A program made the position numbers and the translations under genes. Under the pieces are notes generated by a model. The model was not told the DNA's origin and made no database searches. It saw only the letters and a list, made by a program, of their open reading frames with translations. This document shows, piece by piece, positions 6,165 to 13,266 of a DNA stretch of 13,266 nt; position 1 is the first letter of the stretch; each line of letters starts with the position of its first letter. The stretch lies in assembly GCA_964559845.1 (NCBI GenBank), contig CAZLJF010000044.1, positions 1-13,266 of the forward strand, in the 5' to 3' direction. The stretch is from WSZY01 sp964559845. Its GTDB lineage: Bacteria; Pseudomonadota; Zetaproteobacteria; Mariprofundales; Mariprofundaceae.

Positions 6165-6984
6165 CCATCACCTCCCGCAATGCAATCACCTTCACTCCGG
6201 CTTCCTCTGCCACCTTGACCAAACGCTCGCGATCAAGCAGCAGGGTCCAGTCAGCCTCAACTGCAAGTAGACGGCAGCCATGCTCACGCATCTCCTGAAT
6301 CGTATCCGGCCCAACCGCCGGAACATCAAAGCGAGGATCTTGCCCCGGCTTGGCCACCTTCACAACAACGGCCTTGCCGGATCCCAGGGAACCGCCACGC
6401 CGGATTGCCTCATCGGTACCTTCAATCGCCTCGACTGCCAATACCGCCTTGCGTTCAACCACAACCGTCTGCCCAATATCAAGTCCGGCAATCGCCTTGG
6501 CTTGCTTAAAACCGAAACGCGCCGATTCCAATGCCTTGCTATCCGGACTTCCACCGGCAATCACCCCTTCGCGCGCAACCATCGCCGGATCACATTCGAT
6601 CTGAGAAAGTAGTGGAATCCCCCGGGAATCAAAATAATCGGCTATCGCATTAAGAATGGTATCATCGCGATAATCCGGCAATTTCCAGAGTATCCTGATA
6701 GCCGCAGTATCCGGGCGAAAGTTTCTGAACAGATGAAGTTTTCGAACTTTTCCGGCCATAATTAGCGACTTGACACCATGTTTCTGAAAAAAACGGAGGC
6801 CTGTCTTCAGTTGCCCTGCCCCCAGCCAGAGGATCTCATCCACATAAGAGCCCAGATCCCGAGAGGCCTCCCCATGCACAGCCGTTGCCACTACGCGGCA
6901 GCCGCGCGCCCGCAGAACCTGCGCTGCAATCTTTGGAAAGCAGCCGTAGCCAGCGATCATGCCTATACAGGCAGGATCAGTCAT
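6148..6984 (-). CDS. lpxI: UDP-2,3-diacylglucosamine pyrophosphatase LpxI
   Basis: LpxI hydrolyses UDP-2,3-diacylglucosamine to the 2,3-diacyl sugar 1-phosphate (lipid X) plus UMP, replacing LpxH in bacteria that lack it. The 278-residue length fits the family (formerly DUF1009). Features seen are the N-terminal IGMIAGYGCFP (7-17), LGAGQLKTGLRFF (54-66), AGKV (77-80), the AGGSPDSKA region (143-151), and the C-terminal QDPRFDVPAVGPDT (215-228), whose Asp220 probably corresponds to the essential aspartate of Caulobacter LpxI. Its ATG overlaps the lpxA stop by 8 bases and no ribosome binding site is visible, so it is probably coupled to lpxA. It overlaps gnnA by 17 bases. The adjacency implies that it handles whatever acyl sugar the gnnAB branch produces. 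Confidence 0.93.
   Translation of the reverse strand: MTDPACIGMIAGYGCFPKIAAQVLRARGCRVVATAVHGEASRDLGSYVDEILWLGAGQLKTGLRFFQKHGVKSLIMAGKVRKLHLFRNFRPDTAAIRILWKLPDYRDDTILNAIADYFDSRGIPLLSQIECDPAMVAREGVIAGGSPDSKALESARFGFKQAKAIAGLDIGQTVVVERKAVLAVEAIEGTDEAIRRGGSLGSGKAVVVKVAKPGQDPRFDVPAVGPDTIQEMREHGCRLLAVEADWTLLLDRERLVKVAEEAGVKVIALREVMDDRKD
6168..6175 (-). promoter_or_regulatory. Near-perfect ribosome binding site of gnnA
   Basis: GGAGGTGA (6175-6168) is fully complementary to the 16S rRNA 3' end and sits inside the 3' end of lpxI, with six bases between GGAGG and the ATG at 6164. It is the strongest such site I saw in the operon, suggesting that gnnA is translated efficiently in its own right. Confidence 0.8.
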
Positions 6985-7768
6985 CTAGACGCAATACGCC
7001 GCGATCAGAATCCACGACGAACTGAACAAGCTCCTCAGCTTCCGGCACACCAGTTGCCAACTCACGCGCCATTTGCAGACGTACACTGCTATCACTGCCG
7101 GAACGAAATAGCAGTGGTAACAAACGCTTAAGAACAGTGATCGTATCCCGTGAAAAACCGGCTCTCTTTAAACCAATCAGATTTAACGAGGCCACGTGAG
7201 GTCGAAAGCCGCCTGCAACCAGACAAAACGGCGGCACATCCCGATTCACACCGGAAAGACCGGCAACCATAGCCAGCCGGCCAATTCTGGAAAACTGGTG
7301 TACGCCGCTCAGGCCACCAATAATGGCGCCATCTCCCACTTCAACATGGCCACCGAGGGCCGCCGAGTTGGCCATAATTACACCGTCACCCAATCGGCAA
7401 TCGTGTGCCACATGCGAACTAGCCATCAACATACAGCGATTACCGATTTGTGTAAGCATGCCGCCATCCTTGGTGCCGGGATTAACCGTTACATATTCCC
7501 GGAATGTGTTGCCATCGCCAATAATGATCTCGGATGGCTCACCGCCATATTTCAGATCCTGAGGCTCATGACCAATACTGGTAAAGGGGAAGAAACGATT
7601 ATTCTCTCCAATCGTCGTATGACCTGAAATCACAACGTGTGAAACAAGCTTGGATCCACTTCCGAGACGCACATGCCCATCAATCACACAATATGGGCCA
7701 ATCTCAACACTCTCTCCAAGTTCGGCCCTGTCTGAAACGATCGCGGTTGGATGAATTACCTTGCTCAT
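6977..7768 (-). CDS. lpxA: Acyl-ACP--UDP-GlcNAc (or UDP-GlcNAc3N) O/N-acyltransferase
   Basis: LpxA is the cytosolic trimeric left-handed beta-helix enzyme that starts lipid A synthesis by moving a 3-hydroxyacyl chain from ACP to position 3 of the sugar nucleotide. The 263-residue protein shows hexapeptide repeats over most of its length, IGHEPQDLKYGGEP (65-78), and SSHVAHDC (117-124) with His122 matching catalytic His125 of E. coli. VHQF (156-159) and SGVNRDVPPF follow. At the acyl-chain ruler site (E. coli Gly173) there is Gly170, compatible with a longer chain of about C12-C14. With gnnAB downstream, the acceptor is probably UDP-GlcNAc3N, giving an amide. Visible active-site motifs do not distinguish the two acceptors. 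The ATG overlaps the fabZ stop as ATGA and is preceded by AAGGA at good spacing. Confidence 0.95.
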   Translation of the reverse strand: MSKVIHPTAIVSDRAELGESVEIGPYCVIDGHVRLGSGSKLVSHVVISGHTTIGENNRFFPFTSIGHEPQDLKYGGEPSEIIIGDGNTFREYVTVNPGTKDGGMLTQIGNRCMLMASSHVAHDCRLGDGVIMANSAALGGHVEVGDGAIIGGLSGVHQFSRIGRLAMVAGLSGVNRDVPPFCLVAGGFRPHVASLNLIGLKRAGFSRDTITVLKRLLPLLFRSGSDSSVRLQMARELATGVPEAEELVQFVVDSDRGVLRLDD

Positions 7769-8211
7769 GCTTCATCCTTTGGCACCAGCGTTGCCATCAA
7801 TGTTGCCTCACAAACCAGTTCTCCATCCACAAAAGCCTCGCCCTTAAAACGCCACATATGACCACGACGACGAAGGCATTCCAGTTCAAAGATTAGCTGA
7901 TCTCCCGGACGTACAGGTTTGCGAAAGCGAACACCATCAATACCAACAAAATAGACCAGAAACTCCTGATCTTTTGGCGCCGAATGGAAAGCCAGAATAC
8001 CTCCGGCCTGGGCCATTGCTTCAACTATCAAAACACCTGGCATCACCGGATGCTCGGGAAAATGCCCTGTAAAATGCGGCTCATTTGCCGTAACATTTTT
8101 CAAAACCCTGATCATTTTGTCAGCCTCGTAATCCAGCACACGATCGACCAGCAATAGAGGATAACGATGGGGTAGATATTCAAGGATATTATCGATATTC
8201 ATTGTCGGCAT
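7765..8211 (-). CDS. fabZ: 3-hydroxyacyl-ACP dehydratase FabZ
   Basis: FabZ dehydrates 3-hydroxyacyl-ACP to trans-2-enoyl-ACP in fatty-acid elongation and so competes with LpxA and LpxD for 3-hydroxyacyl-ACP. The 148-residue hot-dog protein has LPHRYPLLLVDRV (13-25), and the active-site segment HFTGHFPEHPVMPG (46-59) with His50, followed by Glu64 in VEAMAQ. I chose ATG at 8211 because GGAG lies 6 bases upstream and the N-terminus then matches the usual family length. An in-frame GTG at 8259 would add 16 hydrophobic residues, overlap lpxD and lacks support. It lies 26 bases downstream of lpxD and overlaps lpxA by 4 bases. Confidence 0.96.
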   Translation of the reverse strand: MPTMNIDNILEYLPHRYPLLLVDRVLDYEADKMIRVLKNVTANEPHFTGHFPEHPVMPGVLIVEAMAQAGGILAFHSAPKDQEFLVYFVGIDGVRFRKPVRPGDQLIFELECLRRRGHMWRFKGEAFVDGELVCEATLMATLVPKDEA

Positions 8212-8217
8212 AACTTG

Positions 8218-8221
8218 CTCC
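8218..8221 (-). promoter_or_regulatory. Ribosome binding site that decides the fabZ start
   Basis: GGAG (8221-8218) is six bases before ATG 8211 and downstream of the GTG at 8259, so it supports the shorter 148-residue product. Confidence 0.65.
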
Positions 8222-8237
8222 ACGCAAAGAAGTAAAA

Positions 8238-9233
8238 TTAAGAGTTCAACCGCTTCCACATTTCCGGAAGCCGCGCCATAAGCGCTGAAATACGAAGCCA
8301 GCTACGATGAGGCATGGCTGGAAATCCTGCATAGGTACCTCCCGCCTCCAGGTTGCCGGTTACTCCTGTTTTGGCAGCCAGTTTGCAGCCATCACCAATA
8401 TTAAGATGTCCTGCAATTCCTGTCTGCCCGCCAACCTGACACCCTGCCCCGATTTTTGTTGAACCTGAGATACCAACCTGGCTTGCCATAATGCTATAGG
8501 CTCCAATCTCAACATTGTGACCTATCTGAATCTGGTTATCCAGTTTAACCCCCTGATGAATTACTGTGTCACCAAGCACGCCGCGGTCAACACATGTATT
8601 GGCGCCAATCTCCACATCATCCTCGAGTACAACACGGCCTGCCTGCGGAATCTTCATGTGCTCCCGGCCTGTCCAGGCATAACCAAAGCCATCGGAACCA
8701 ATCACTGCACCAGCCTGCAAAACAACCCTGTCGCCCAGCACACAACGTGATAACACCACCGACCTTGCATTCAGCAAGCAGCGCTCACCAATCGTGGCAT
8801 CATCCTCAATAATGCAACCGGTTCCAATGATACTCCCGGCTCCAATGGTAACATTTTTACCGATAACAACCTGGGCGCCTATCTCCACATCTGCAGCAAG
8901 TGCTGCGGTCGAATCGATAACAGCAGAGGAGTCGATCTCTCCGGATGAAACAGCTAGCGGATGGAAGTGACACTGGAGCTTTGCAAAGGCGAGATATGGA
9001 TCATCAACCCGAATCAGTGTTTTGCCCAAGACTTCAATATCAGGCAGATCGGAGGCGACAAGAACAACACCTGCCCGGGTAGTGGACAACTCCTCCTTGT
9101 AACGCATATTGGCCAGAAAGGAGGCCTCATTCGCTGTCGCATCCTGAAGGGTATTCACACCGATAATCTCAATATCCGGGTTGTCGTTCTGCAACTGCCC
9201 GTTAAGCAGTCTGGCCAGCTCTTGAGTATTCAA
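8238..9233 (-). CDS. lpxD: UDP-3-O/N-(3-hydroxyacyl)glucosamine N-acyltransferase
   Basis: LpxD adds the second 3-hydroxyacyl chain, to the 2-amino group, in the third step of lipid A synthesis. It has an N-terminal uridine-binding domain (about 1-95), hexapeptide beta-helix repeats, IGSDGFGYA (178-185), QIGHNVEIG with His239 as the catalytic base, and a C-terminal helix. The start is uncertain because no ATG is available. TTG at 9233 (331 residues) places LARLLNG and His239 at the same positions as in E. coli LpxD and leaves 22 bases after skp. An in-frame GTG at 9287 would add 18 residues (349 in total) and overlap skp by 32 bases. Neither has a clear ribosome binding site. Product identity is secure whichever start is used. 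Confidence 0.93.
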   Translation of the reverse strand: MNTQELARLLNGQLQNDNPDIEIIGVNTLQDATANEASFLANMRYKEELSTTRAGVVLVASDLPDIEVLGKTLIRVDDPYLAFAKLQCHFHPLAVSSGEIDSSAVIDSTAALAADVEIGAQVVIGKNVTIGAGSIIGTGCIIEDDATIGERCLLNARSVVLSRCVLGDRVVLQAGAVIGSDGFGYAWTGREHMKIPQAGRVVLEDDVEIGANTCVDRGVLGDTVIHQGVKLDNQIQIGHNVEIGAYSIMASQVGISGSTKIGAGCQVGGQTGIAGHLNIGDGCKLAAKTGVTGNLEAGGTYAGFPAMPHRSWLRISALMARLPEMWKRLNS

Positions 9234-9255
9234 AATGTACCGCGCGCTATTGGAA

Positions 9256-9771
9256 TTACTGTTTGTCCAGAAGCTTGGTAATTTCACCCGTCACATCATG
9301 TACCGGATTGGAATAGAGCACAATCGGCTGTGCTTTGGGAAGAATCAGGTCATATCCACCCTTTTTCCCAAACTCATCCAGGGCCTTCCTGAGCTTTACG
9401 CCCAGCCTGCCATCCAGCTTGCTTTTCTCTGCAACAATCTCTTCCTGGGCATCCTGCTGCTTGCGGGAGTAAAGCTTTCTCATATCTTTGATTTCCGACT
9501 GTTTCTGTGAAAGTCGCTCGGGCGACATAGCCATCGATTGACCGAGCATCTCTTTTTCTGACTGTTCAATCTTTGACTTCAAGGCATCCAGCTCTTTCTG
9601 CTTCTTTGTTGTCAGCGCCTTTAAGCGACTGATTCCCTGCTGATACACCTTGGTATTTTCAAGTGCACTCTTCACATCGACAAAACCGATCTTTAACTCG
9701 GCTGCATCCACTAAAATTGCAGGTGCCAGACTGACCGCCAAAATTACGCCCAATAACGACTTCAATTTCAT
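9256..9771 (-). CDS. skp: Periplasmic chaperone Skp/OmpH
   Basis: Skp is a trimeric periplasmic chaperone that holds unfolded outer-membrane proteins on their way to BamA. The 171-residue product starts with a signal peptide: Lys-rich MKLK, a hydrophobic stretch LLGVILAVSLAPAILV, and probable cleavage after VDA or DAA (about residues 22-24). The mature protein begins LKIGFVDV, typical of OmpH proteins, followed by a long charged coiled-coil region (about 45-125) forming the tentacles and a short C-terminal beta segment (GYDLIL and IVLYSNP). AGGAG lies 5 bases before the ATG at 9771; the GTG at 9777 overlaps that site and is not used. It follows bamA by 30 bases. Confidence 0.93.
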   Translation of the reverse strand: MKLKSLLGVILAVSLAPAILVDAAELKIGFVDVKSALENTKVYQQGISRLKALTTKKQKELDALKSKIEQSEKEMLGQSMAMSPERLSQKQSEIKDMRKLYSRKQQDAQEEIVAEKSKLDGRLGVKLRKALDEFGKKGGYDLILPKAQPIVLYSNPVHDVTGEITKLLDKQ

Positions 9772-9776
9772 AACCA

Positions 9777-9781
9777 CTCCT
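9777..9781 (-). promoter_or_regulatory. Ribosome binding site that decides the skp start
   Basis: AGGAG (9781-9777) precedes ATG 9771 by five bases. Because the last base of the site is the G of the upstream GTG, that GTG cannot be the start. Confidence 0.75.
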
Positions 9782-9801
9782 AAACAAAGAATAACTTAAT
9801 C

Positions 9802-12114
9802 TTAAAAACCAACACCCAGCGCAAACCCAAAGTTCCGTTTTATATCTCCCGCCACCTTAGTGATCGGGAAGCCCCATGCAAGCGATAATGGACCAACCGG
9901 AGACATCCATTCTATACCAACACCAACCGAGGTGCGTATATTTGAACTGGAAAATGGCTCGCTAATGTTGAACGCGGGTATACTACCCCATACCGTGCCG
10001 GCATCAAAAAAGAGAACACCCCGGAATCCGGCCGTTTCCATATAAGGTAAAGGAAAAAATAGATCCAGCGATGCATTTAACTGCTTGTCACCACCAATCA
10101 CTTCACCTGTCGCCGCATCGCGCAAGGTTACACCAAACGAATCAAAACCGCGAAGACTCCCGATACCCCCCAGGGAGTATCGACGGTAAATCGGGAGTTC
10201 TTTACCACCATAACCGTTAATTGTTTTGGCAGCAAAGGCAGGTCTCAATACAAATCCTTCACTCAGGGAGAAATAGCTTTTTGAAGAGGCTGTTATTTCA
10301 TAAAACCTGTTCTGGCCACCCAGCCCGGCAACATTTAACCCTAACTGCTCCACATGACCTTTCGAGGGCGCGATAGTCCGATCCCGAGTATCCCAACTGA
10401 TAAATTGTATTAATTCACCTGTCGTTTGTACCCCCTCCTGAGAAAGCAGAACCAGAGAGGCCGGCTGAAGAATATCAAACAGTTTTGAATGGTTATATTG
10501 GTAACCAATGGAATAGGTCAAAAACTCCGTGATCGGGATACCAAAGTTAACACCTCCGCCAAAACTATCCTGTTTGTAATTGACGATATCACCAAGCTTC
10601 GTCTGTGTCTTAAAAAGACTGAGCGATGCGCTGACATCAGAATCCAGAAAATAGGGATCAGACACGCTTGCGTTAAGATTCTGAGTTTTACTGCCAACAT
10701 CAGCACTAAGGTTGGTCGTATAACCCTTCCCTAAAAAGTTCCGCTCCTCGATCTTGGCTGTAAGGAACACCTTCTCCAGACCTGAATAACCGGCCCCGGC
10801 CGAGAAGCTCCCGGTTTTATCCTCCTCAATATTCACATTCATCCGGACACGATCCGCTTCATCTTCCTTTTCCAGGTTTACCCGAACATCCTTAAAAAGC
10901 CGCAAACGCTGCAGACGCTCCTTGCTTCGCTTGACGCCACTGGCCGTATAACGCTCTCCCTCATACTGTCTTAATTCCCGCCGGACCACCTTGTCTGTCG
11001 TCTTTTCATTACCGGATATCTCAATTCGCTCGACATAGACCTCCCTTCCTTTCTCGATATCGAATGTAACAGAGAGTTTCTGTGACTCTACATCACGTTT
11101 AAACAGCGGTGTCACGCTGGCAAACGCATAGCCTTCGTCACCAACGATCTCTTCCAGTGCTGTAATGGAGTTTCTCAAAGCGGTAACTGAATACATTTCC
11201 CCTTTTTCAAGTTCAATCGCCTCTAGCAGCGCCTCGCGTGAAGGCACCAGATCACCCTGCAATTCAATCTGATCAATGCTGTATTGCGGACCTTCATAGA
11301 GACTGAAGGTCAGATAAAAGCTCCCCTTATCCGGTGTCAAAGAGAGTTGGGCAGACTCAACCTTCACATCAAGGTAACCATGATTCATGTAATACTGCCG
11401 GAGCAGTTGAGTATCCGCACCGAAGCGTTCCCGGTCAAAAACATCCCGGTCACTGAACCAGCTTGCAAAGTCGGACTGTCGTGAAGCCAGTTCATCCCGC
11501 AAGGTTTCATCCGAAAAAGCCTTGTTACCAACAAACCGGATGCGTTTGATATGGGTGATATTCCCCTCGTGAACATGCAGCGTCAAATCGATTCTGCCAT
11601 CTTCACGCAAAACCTTCTCTGCAGTCACATCAACCTGATAGTAGCCTTTTTTCAGATAGGCTTTGCGGATTATATTCCTGTCCTTTCTCAATTTCGCAGC
11701 ACTGAACATACGTCCTGGTTTAAGCCCAAGCTTCGGTTTTAAATCCTTATCAACAATCTCATCGTTGCCAAGAATGCTTAATTTGGCAATCAGAGGGTTC
11801 TCTTTTACAACATAGATAAGGCGGATACCATTTTTTTCAGGAACACCCTCCACATGCACATCTGCAAAGAAGCCTGTTTTAAAAAGTGCACGCACATCAC
11901 GGCTTATCTGCCTCCTGCTCAGCAACTCACCTGTTTTTGACTCGATATTGGCAAGTATGGCCGCCCTCTCCACATAGCGGTTACCAGATGTTTCAATTGC
12001 AACAATCCTTTTACCGATATCTGCTGCACCGGCTGAAAGCGGCTGAAACAACGTTGTGACCACAACCAGCAGAAAAAAAGCTCCAAGCAAAACATATGAA
12101 CGGGCAGCGTGCAT
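9802..12114 (-). CDS. bamA: Outer-membrane protein assembly factor BamA
   Basis: BamA is the core outer-membrane subunit of the BAM complex and folds beta-barrel proteins into the outer membrane. From ATG 12114 it has 770 residues. A signal peptide of about 31 residues ends in SAGAA. Five POTRA repeats follow (about 36-104, 105-185, 186-276, 277-356, 357-431), then a 16-strand barrel of the Omp85 type (about 434-770). IGSLRGF (651-657) matches the conserved V/LRGF motif of barrel loop 6. The C-terminal GVGF ends in the aromatic residue expected for an outer-membrane barrel. AGAGG lies 5 bases upstream and overlaps the last rseP codons; a longer in-frame ATG at 12156 would run into rseP and spoil the signal peptide. 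One base separates the rseP stop from this start. Confidence 0.96.
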   Translation of the reverse strand: MHAARSYVLLGAFFLLVVVTTLFQPLSAGAADIGKRIVAIETSGNRYVERAAILANIESKTGELLSRRQISRDVRALFKTGFFADVHVEGVPEKNGIRLIYVVKENPLIAKLSILGNDEIVDKDLKPKLGLKPGRMFSAAKLRKDRNIIRKAYLKKGYYQVDVTAEKVLREDGRIDLTLHVHEGNITHIKRIRFVGNKAFSDETLRDELASRQSDFASWFSDRDVFDRERFGADTQLLRQYYMNHGYLDVKVESAQLSLTPDKGSFYLTFSLYEGPQYSIDQIELQGDLVPSREALLEAIELEKGEMYSVTALRNSITALEEIVGDEGYAFASVTPLFKRDVESQKLSVTFDIEKGREVYVERIEISGNEKTTDKVVRRELRQYEGERYTASGVKRSKERLQRLRLFKDVRVNLEKEDEADRVRMNVNIEEDKTGSFSAGAGYSGLEKVFLTAKIEERNFLGKGYTTNLSADVGSKTQNLNASVSDPYFLDSDVSASLSLFKTQTKLGDIVNYKQDSFGGGVNFGIPITEFLTYSIGYQYNHSKLFDILQPASLVLLSQEGVQTTGELIQFISWDTRDRTIAPSKGHVEQLGLNVAGLGGQNRFYEITASSKSYFSLSEGFVLRPAFAAKTINGYGGKELPIYRRYSLGGIGSLRGFDSFGVTLRDAATGEVIGGDKQLNASLDLFFPLPYMETAGFRGVLFFDAGTVWGSIPAFNISEPFSSSNIRTSVGVGIEWMSPVGPLSLAWGFPITKVAGDIKRNFGFALGVGF

Positions 12115-12115
12115 G

Positions 12116-13266
12116 TTAACCTCTGAATAACCGCGCCAAATCATTGTAAAAAGCAAATAACATCAGAACAACGATCAGGCTGATACCTATAATCTGAGTC
12201 TTTTCCATCACCATCGGAGAGAGCGGTTTACCACGTACTTTTTCGAGACCGATGTATACCAGATGCCCGCCGTCCAGAACCGGAACGGGTAAAAGATTCA
12301 GAACAGCAAGGTTAACCGAGATCAGTGCCAAAAACGATACAAATGAAATCAGGCCCAACTCCGCTGTTTTTCCCGCAAGTTGAGCAATGGCAATCGGCCC
12401 TCCCAGGTTCTCGGGCGAGATGGTCGCTGTCGCCATTTTACCCAGCACCTGAAGCGTCATGACGGTCATCTCCCAGGTACGTTCGAATCCGAACATGACG
12501 CCATCGACAAAGCCCATGCGATAGAGCACAGGCTCATGCGCAGGAACAGCTGCAAGACGAACGCCAATTCGGCCAAAACCGGCCTCATCGGCTGTCGGTA
12601 TCACCGTCAGATTTAAAACGGTTTCATTGCGCCGCACATGAAAGTTCACAGGCCGGCCCGCATGCCTTCGAATGATCTCGATCAGTTCGCGGATACTCTG
12701 CATCGGCAGACCCTGCGCCTGTAAAATCCTGTCGCCGGGCTGAAGTCCGCCCTGCATGGCTGCAGAGTCCGCCTGAACCGAATCAACCATCACTTTAATG
12801 CCTGGAGAGATACCAAGCAGCAGATCAGTAACATTAACCAGCAGGACATCCTCTTTCGGCACGGGCAGCACAAACTTCACAGAGTAGCTTGCGCCACCCC
12901 GTTCAAGCTCTGTTACAACAGTGCTTCCTGCAGCTGATTTCAGCTGCTCCTCCAACTGCTGCCATGAATAAACCGGATGACCATTCAACTTGCGAATGAG
13001 ATCGCCCTCCATCATGCCCGCCTGCTCAGCAATAGAGGCCGGCGCAATATTTCCGATAACCGGCGGCAATACCGTCTGGCCGATCCAGCCGATAGCCATA
13101 TAGGCCATAATCGCAAAAAGAAAATTGAACAGCGGTCCGGCAACAGCAACAGAGGCGCGTTTCCAGGGCGGCTGGACATCAAATGCCCGTTTTTTGTCCG
13201 CTTCGGAAAGCTCCTCCCTGGCCACCTCTCCCTGTTCCGTCAGATTTTCACCAAGCATTTTCACAT
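12116..13266 (-). CDS. rseP: RIP metalloprotease RseP, site-2 protease family (5' end outside window)
   Basis: RseP cleaves anti-sigma factors and remnant signal peptides inside the inner membrane. Only the last 382 or so codons are present. The first residues (VKMLGE) match the segment that follows the N-terminal catalytic helix in E. coli RseP (GGYVKMLDE), so the HExxH helix lies beyond the right edge and the GTG at 13264 is an internal Val codon, not a start. Visible parts, numbered from that Val: AGPLFNFLFAI membrane segment (42-52), two PDZ domains (about 66-135 and 155-225), NLGGPI (286-291), and the third metal-ligand motif LLPVPVLDGG (324-333) in a membrane helix, followed by a last helix ending in RLFRG. 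The tandem PDZ domains agree with RseP rather than shorter S2P homologues. Confidence 0.94.
   Translation of the reverse strand, partial: VKMLGENLTEQGEVAREELSEADKKRAFDVQPPWKRASVAVAGPLFNFLFAIMAYMAIGWIGQTVLPPVIGNIAPASIAEQAGMMEGDLIRKLNGHPVYSWQQLEEQLKSAAGSTVVTELERGGASYSVKFVLPVPKEDVLLVNVTDLLLGISPGIKVMVDSVQADSAAMQGGLQPGDRILQAQGLPMQSIRELIEIIRRHAGRPVNFHVRRNETVLNLTVIPTADEAGFGRIGVRLAAVPAHEPVLYRMGFVDGVMFGFERTWEMTVMTLQVLGKMATATISPENLGGPIAIAQLAGKTAELGLISFVSFLALISVNLAVLNLLPVPVLDGGHLVYIGLEKVRGKPLSPMVMEKTQIIGISLIVVLMLFAFYNDLARLFRG
12120..12124 (-). promoter_or_regulatory. Ribosome binding site that decides the bamA start
   Basis: AGAGG (12124-12120) lies in the last two sense codons of rseP, five bases before ATG 12114. 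It selects the start that exposes a normal signal peptide. Confidence 0.7.

Noticed and set aside
8212..8259. N-terminal extension of FabZ from GTG 8259
   Set aside because: It overlaps lpxD, lacks a ribosome binding site and exceeds the family's normal N-terminus; GGAG supports ATG 8211.
12115..12156. N-terminal extension of BamA from an upstream ATG
   Set aside because: It would overlap the end of rseP and put 14 residues before a normal signal peptide; the site AGAGG supports the ATG at 12114.
1..13266. Possible mobile elements, CRISPR arrays, tRNA or other RNA genes
   Set aside because: No repeat array, transposase or integrase motif, terminal inverted repeats or tRNA-like sequence was seen; the operon is uninterrupted housekeeping envelope content.

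Overview
The window holds most of a cell-envelope operon of a Gram-negative, proteobacterium-like organism. It runs on the minus strand from the right edge to about 3.0 kb. In transcription order it is: rseP (its 5' end lies beyond the window), bamA, skp, lpxD, fabZ, lpxA, lpxI, gnnA, gnnB, lpxB. The rseP-bamA-skp-lpxD-fabZ-lpxA-lpxB backbone is the classical outer-membrane biogenesis cluster. Two things set this version apart. It carries lpxI instead of relying on an lpxH-type hydrolase, and a dehydrogenase/aminotransferase pair (gnnA, gnnB) sits between lpxI and lpxB. Nothing in the sequence fixes the taxon. LpxI plus GnnAB suggests a lineage outside the enteric gammaproteobacteria, for example Acidithiobacillus-like or zetaproteobacterial bacteria; this is a weak inference.

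The envelope genes form one pathway. RseP is an intramembrane protease of the envelope-stress pathway. BamA inserts outer-membrane proteins, and Skp chaperones them across the periplasm. FabZ supplies fatty-acyl chains, and LpxA, LpxD, LpxI and LpxB carry out the cytosolic steps of lipid A assembly. GnnA and GnnB are predicted to convert UDP-GlcNAc to UDP-GlcNAc3N, so that LpxA makes an amide rather than an ester at position 3. The expected product is a lipid A with amide-linked acyl chains at both the 2 and 3 positions of each sugar. Genes overlap or lie within about 30 bases of each other throughout. The tightest junction is gnnB/lpxB, where the stop codon TAA is followed at once, in the same frame, by a TTG start.

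Left of the operon, a plus-strand gene at 1403-2803 encodes a nitronate monooxygenase-like flavoprotein with an unusual C-terminal cysteine cluster. It converges on lpxB across 194 bases that contain weak hairpins and one doubtful 46-codon ORF. It is divergent from a minus-strand gene (144-1247) for a THUMP-domain RNA methyltransferase, with 155 bases between the two. Bases 1-143 show no gene. No tRNA, rRNA, insertion sequence, prophage or CRISPR array was seen. No gene-free stretch exceeds 300 bases.
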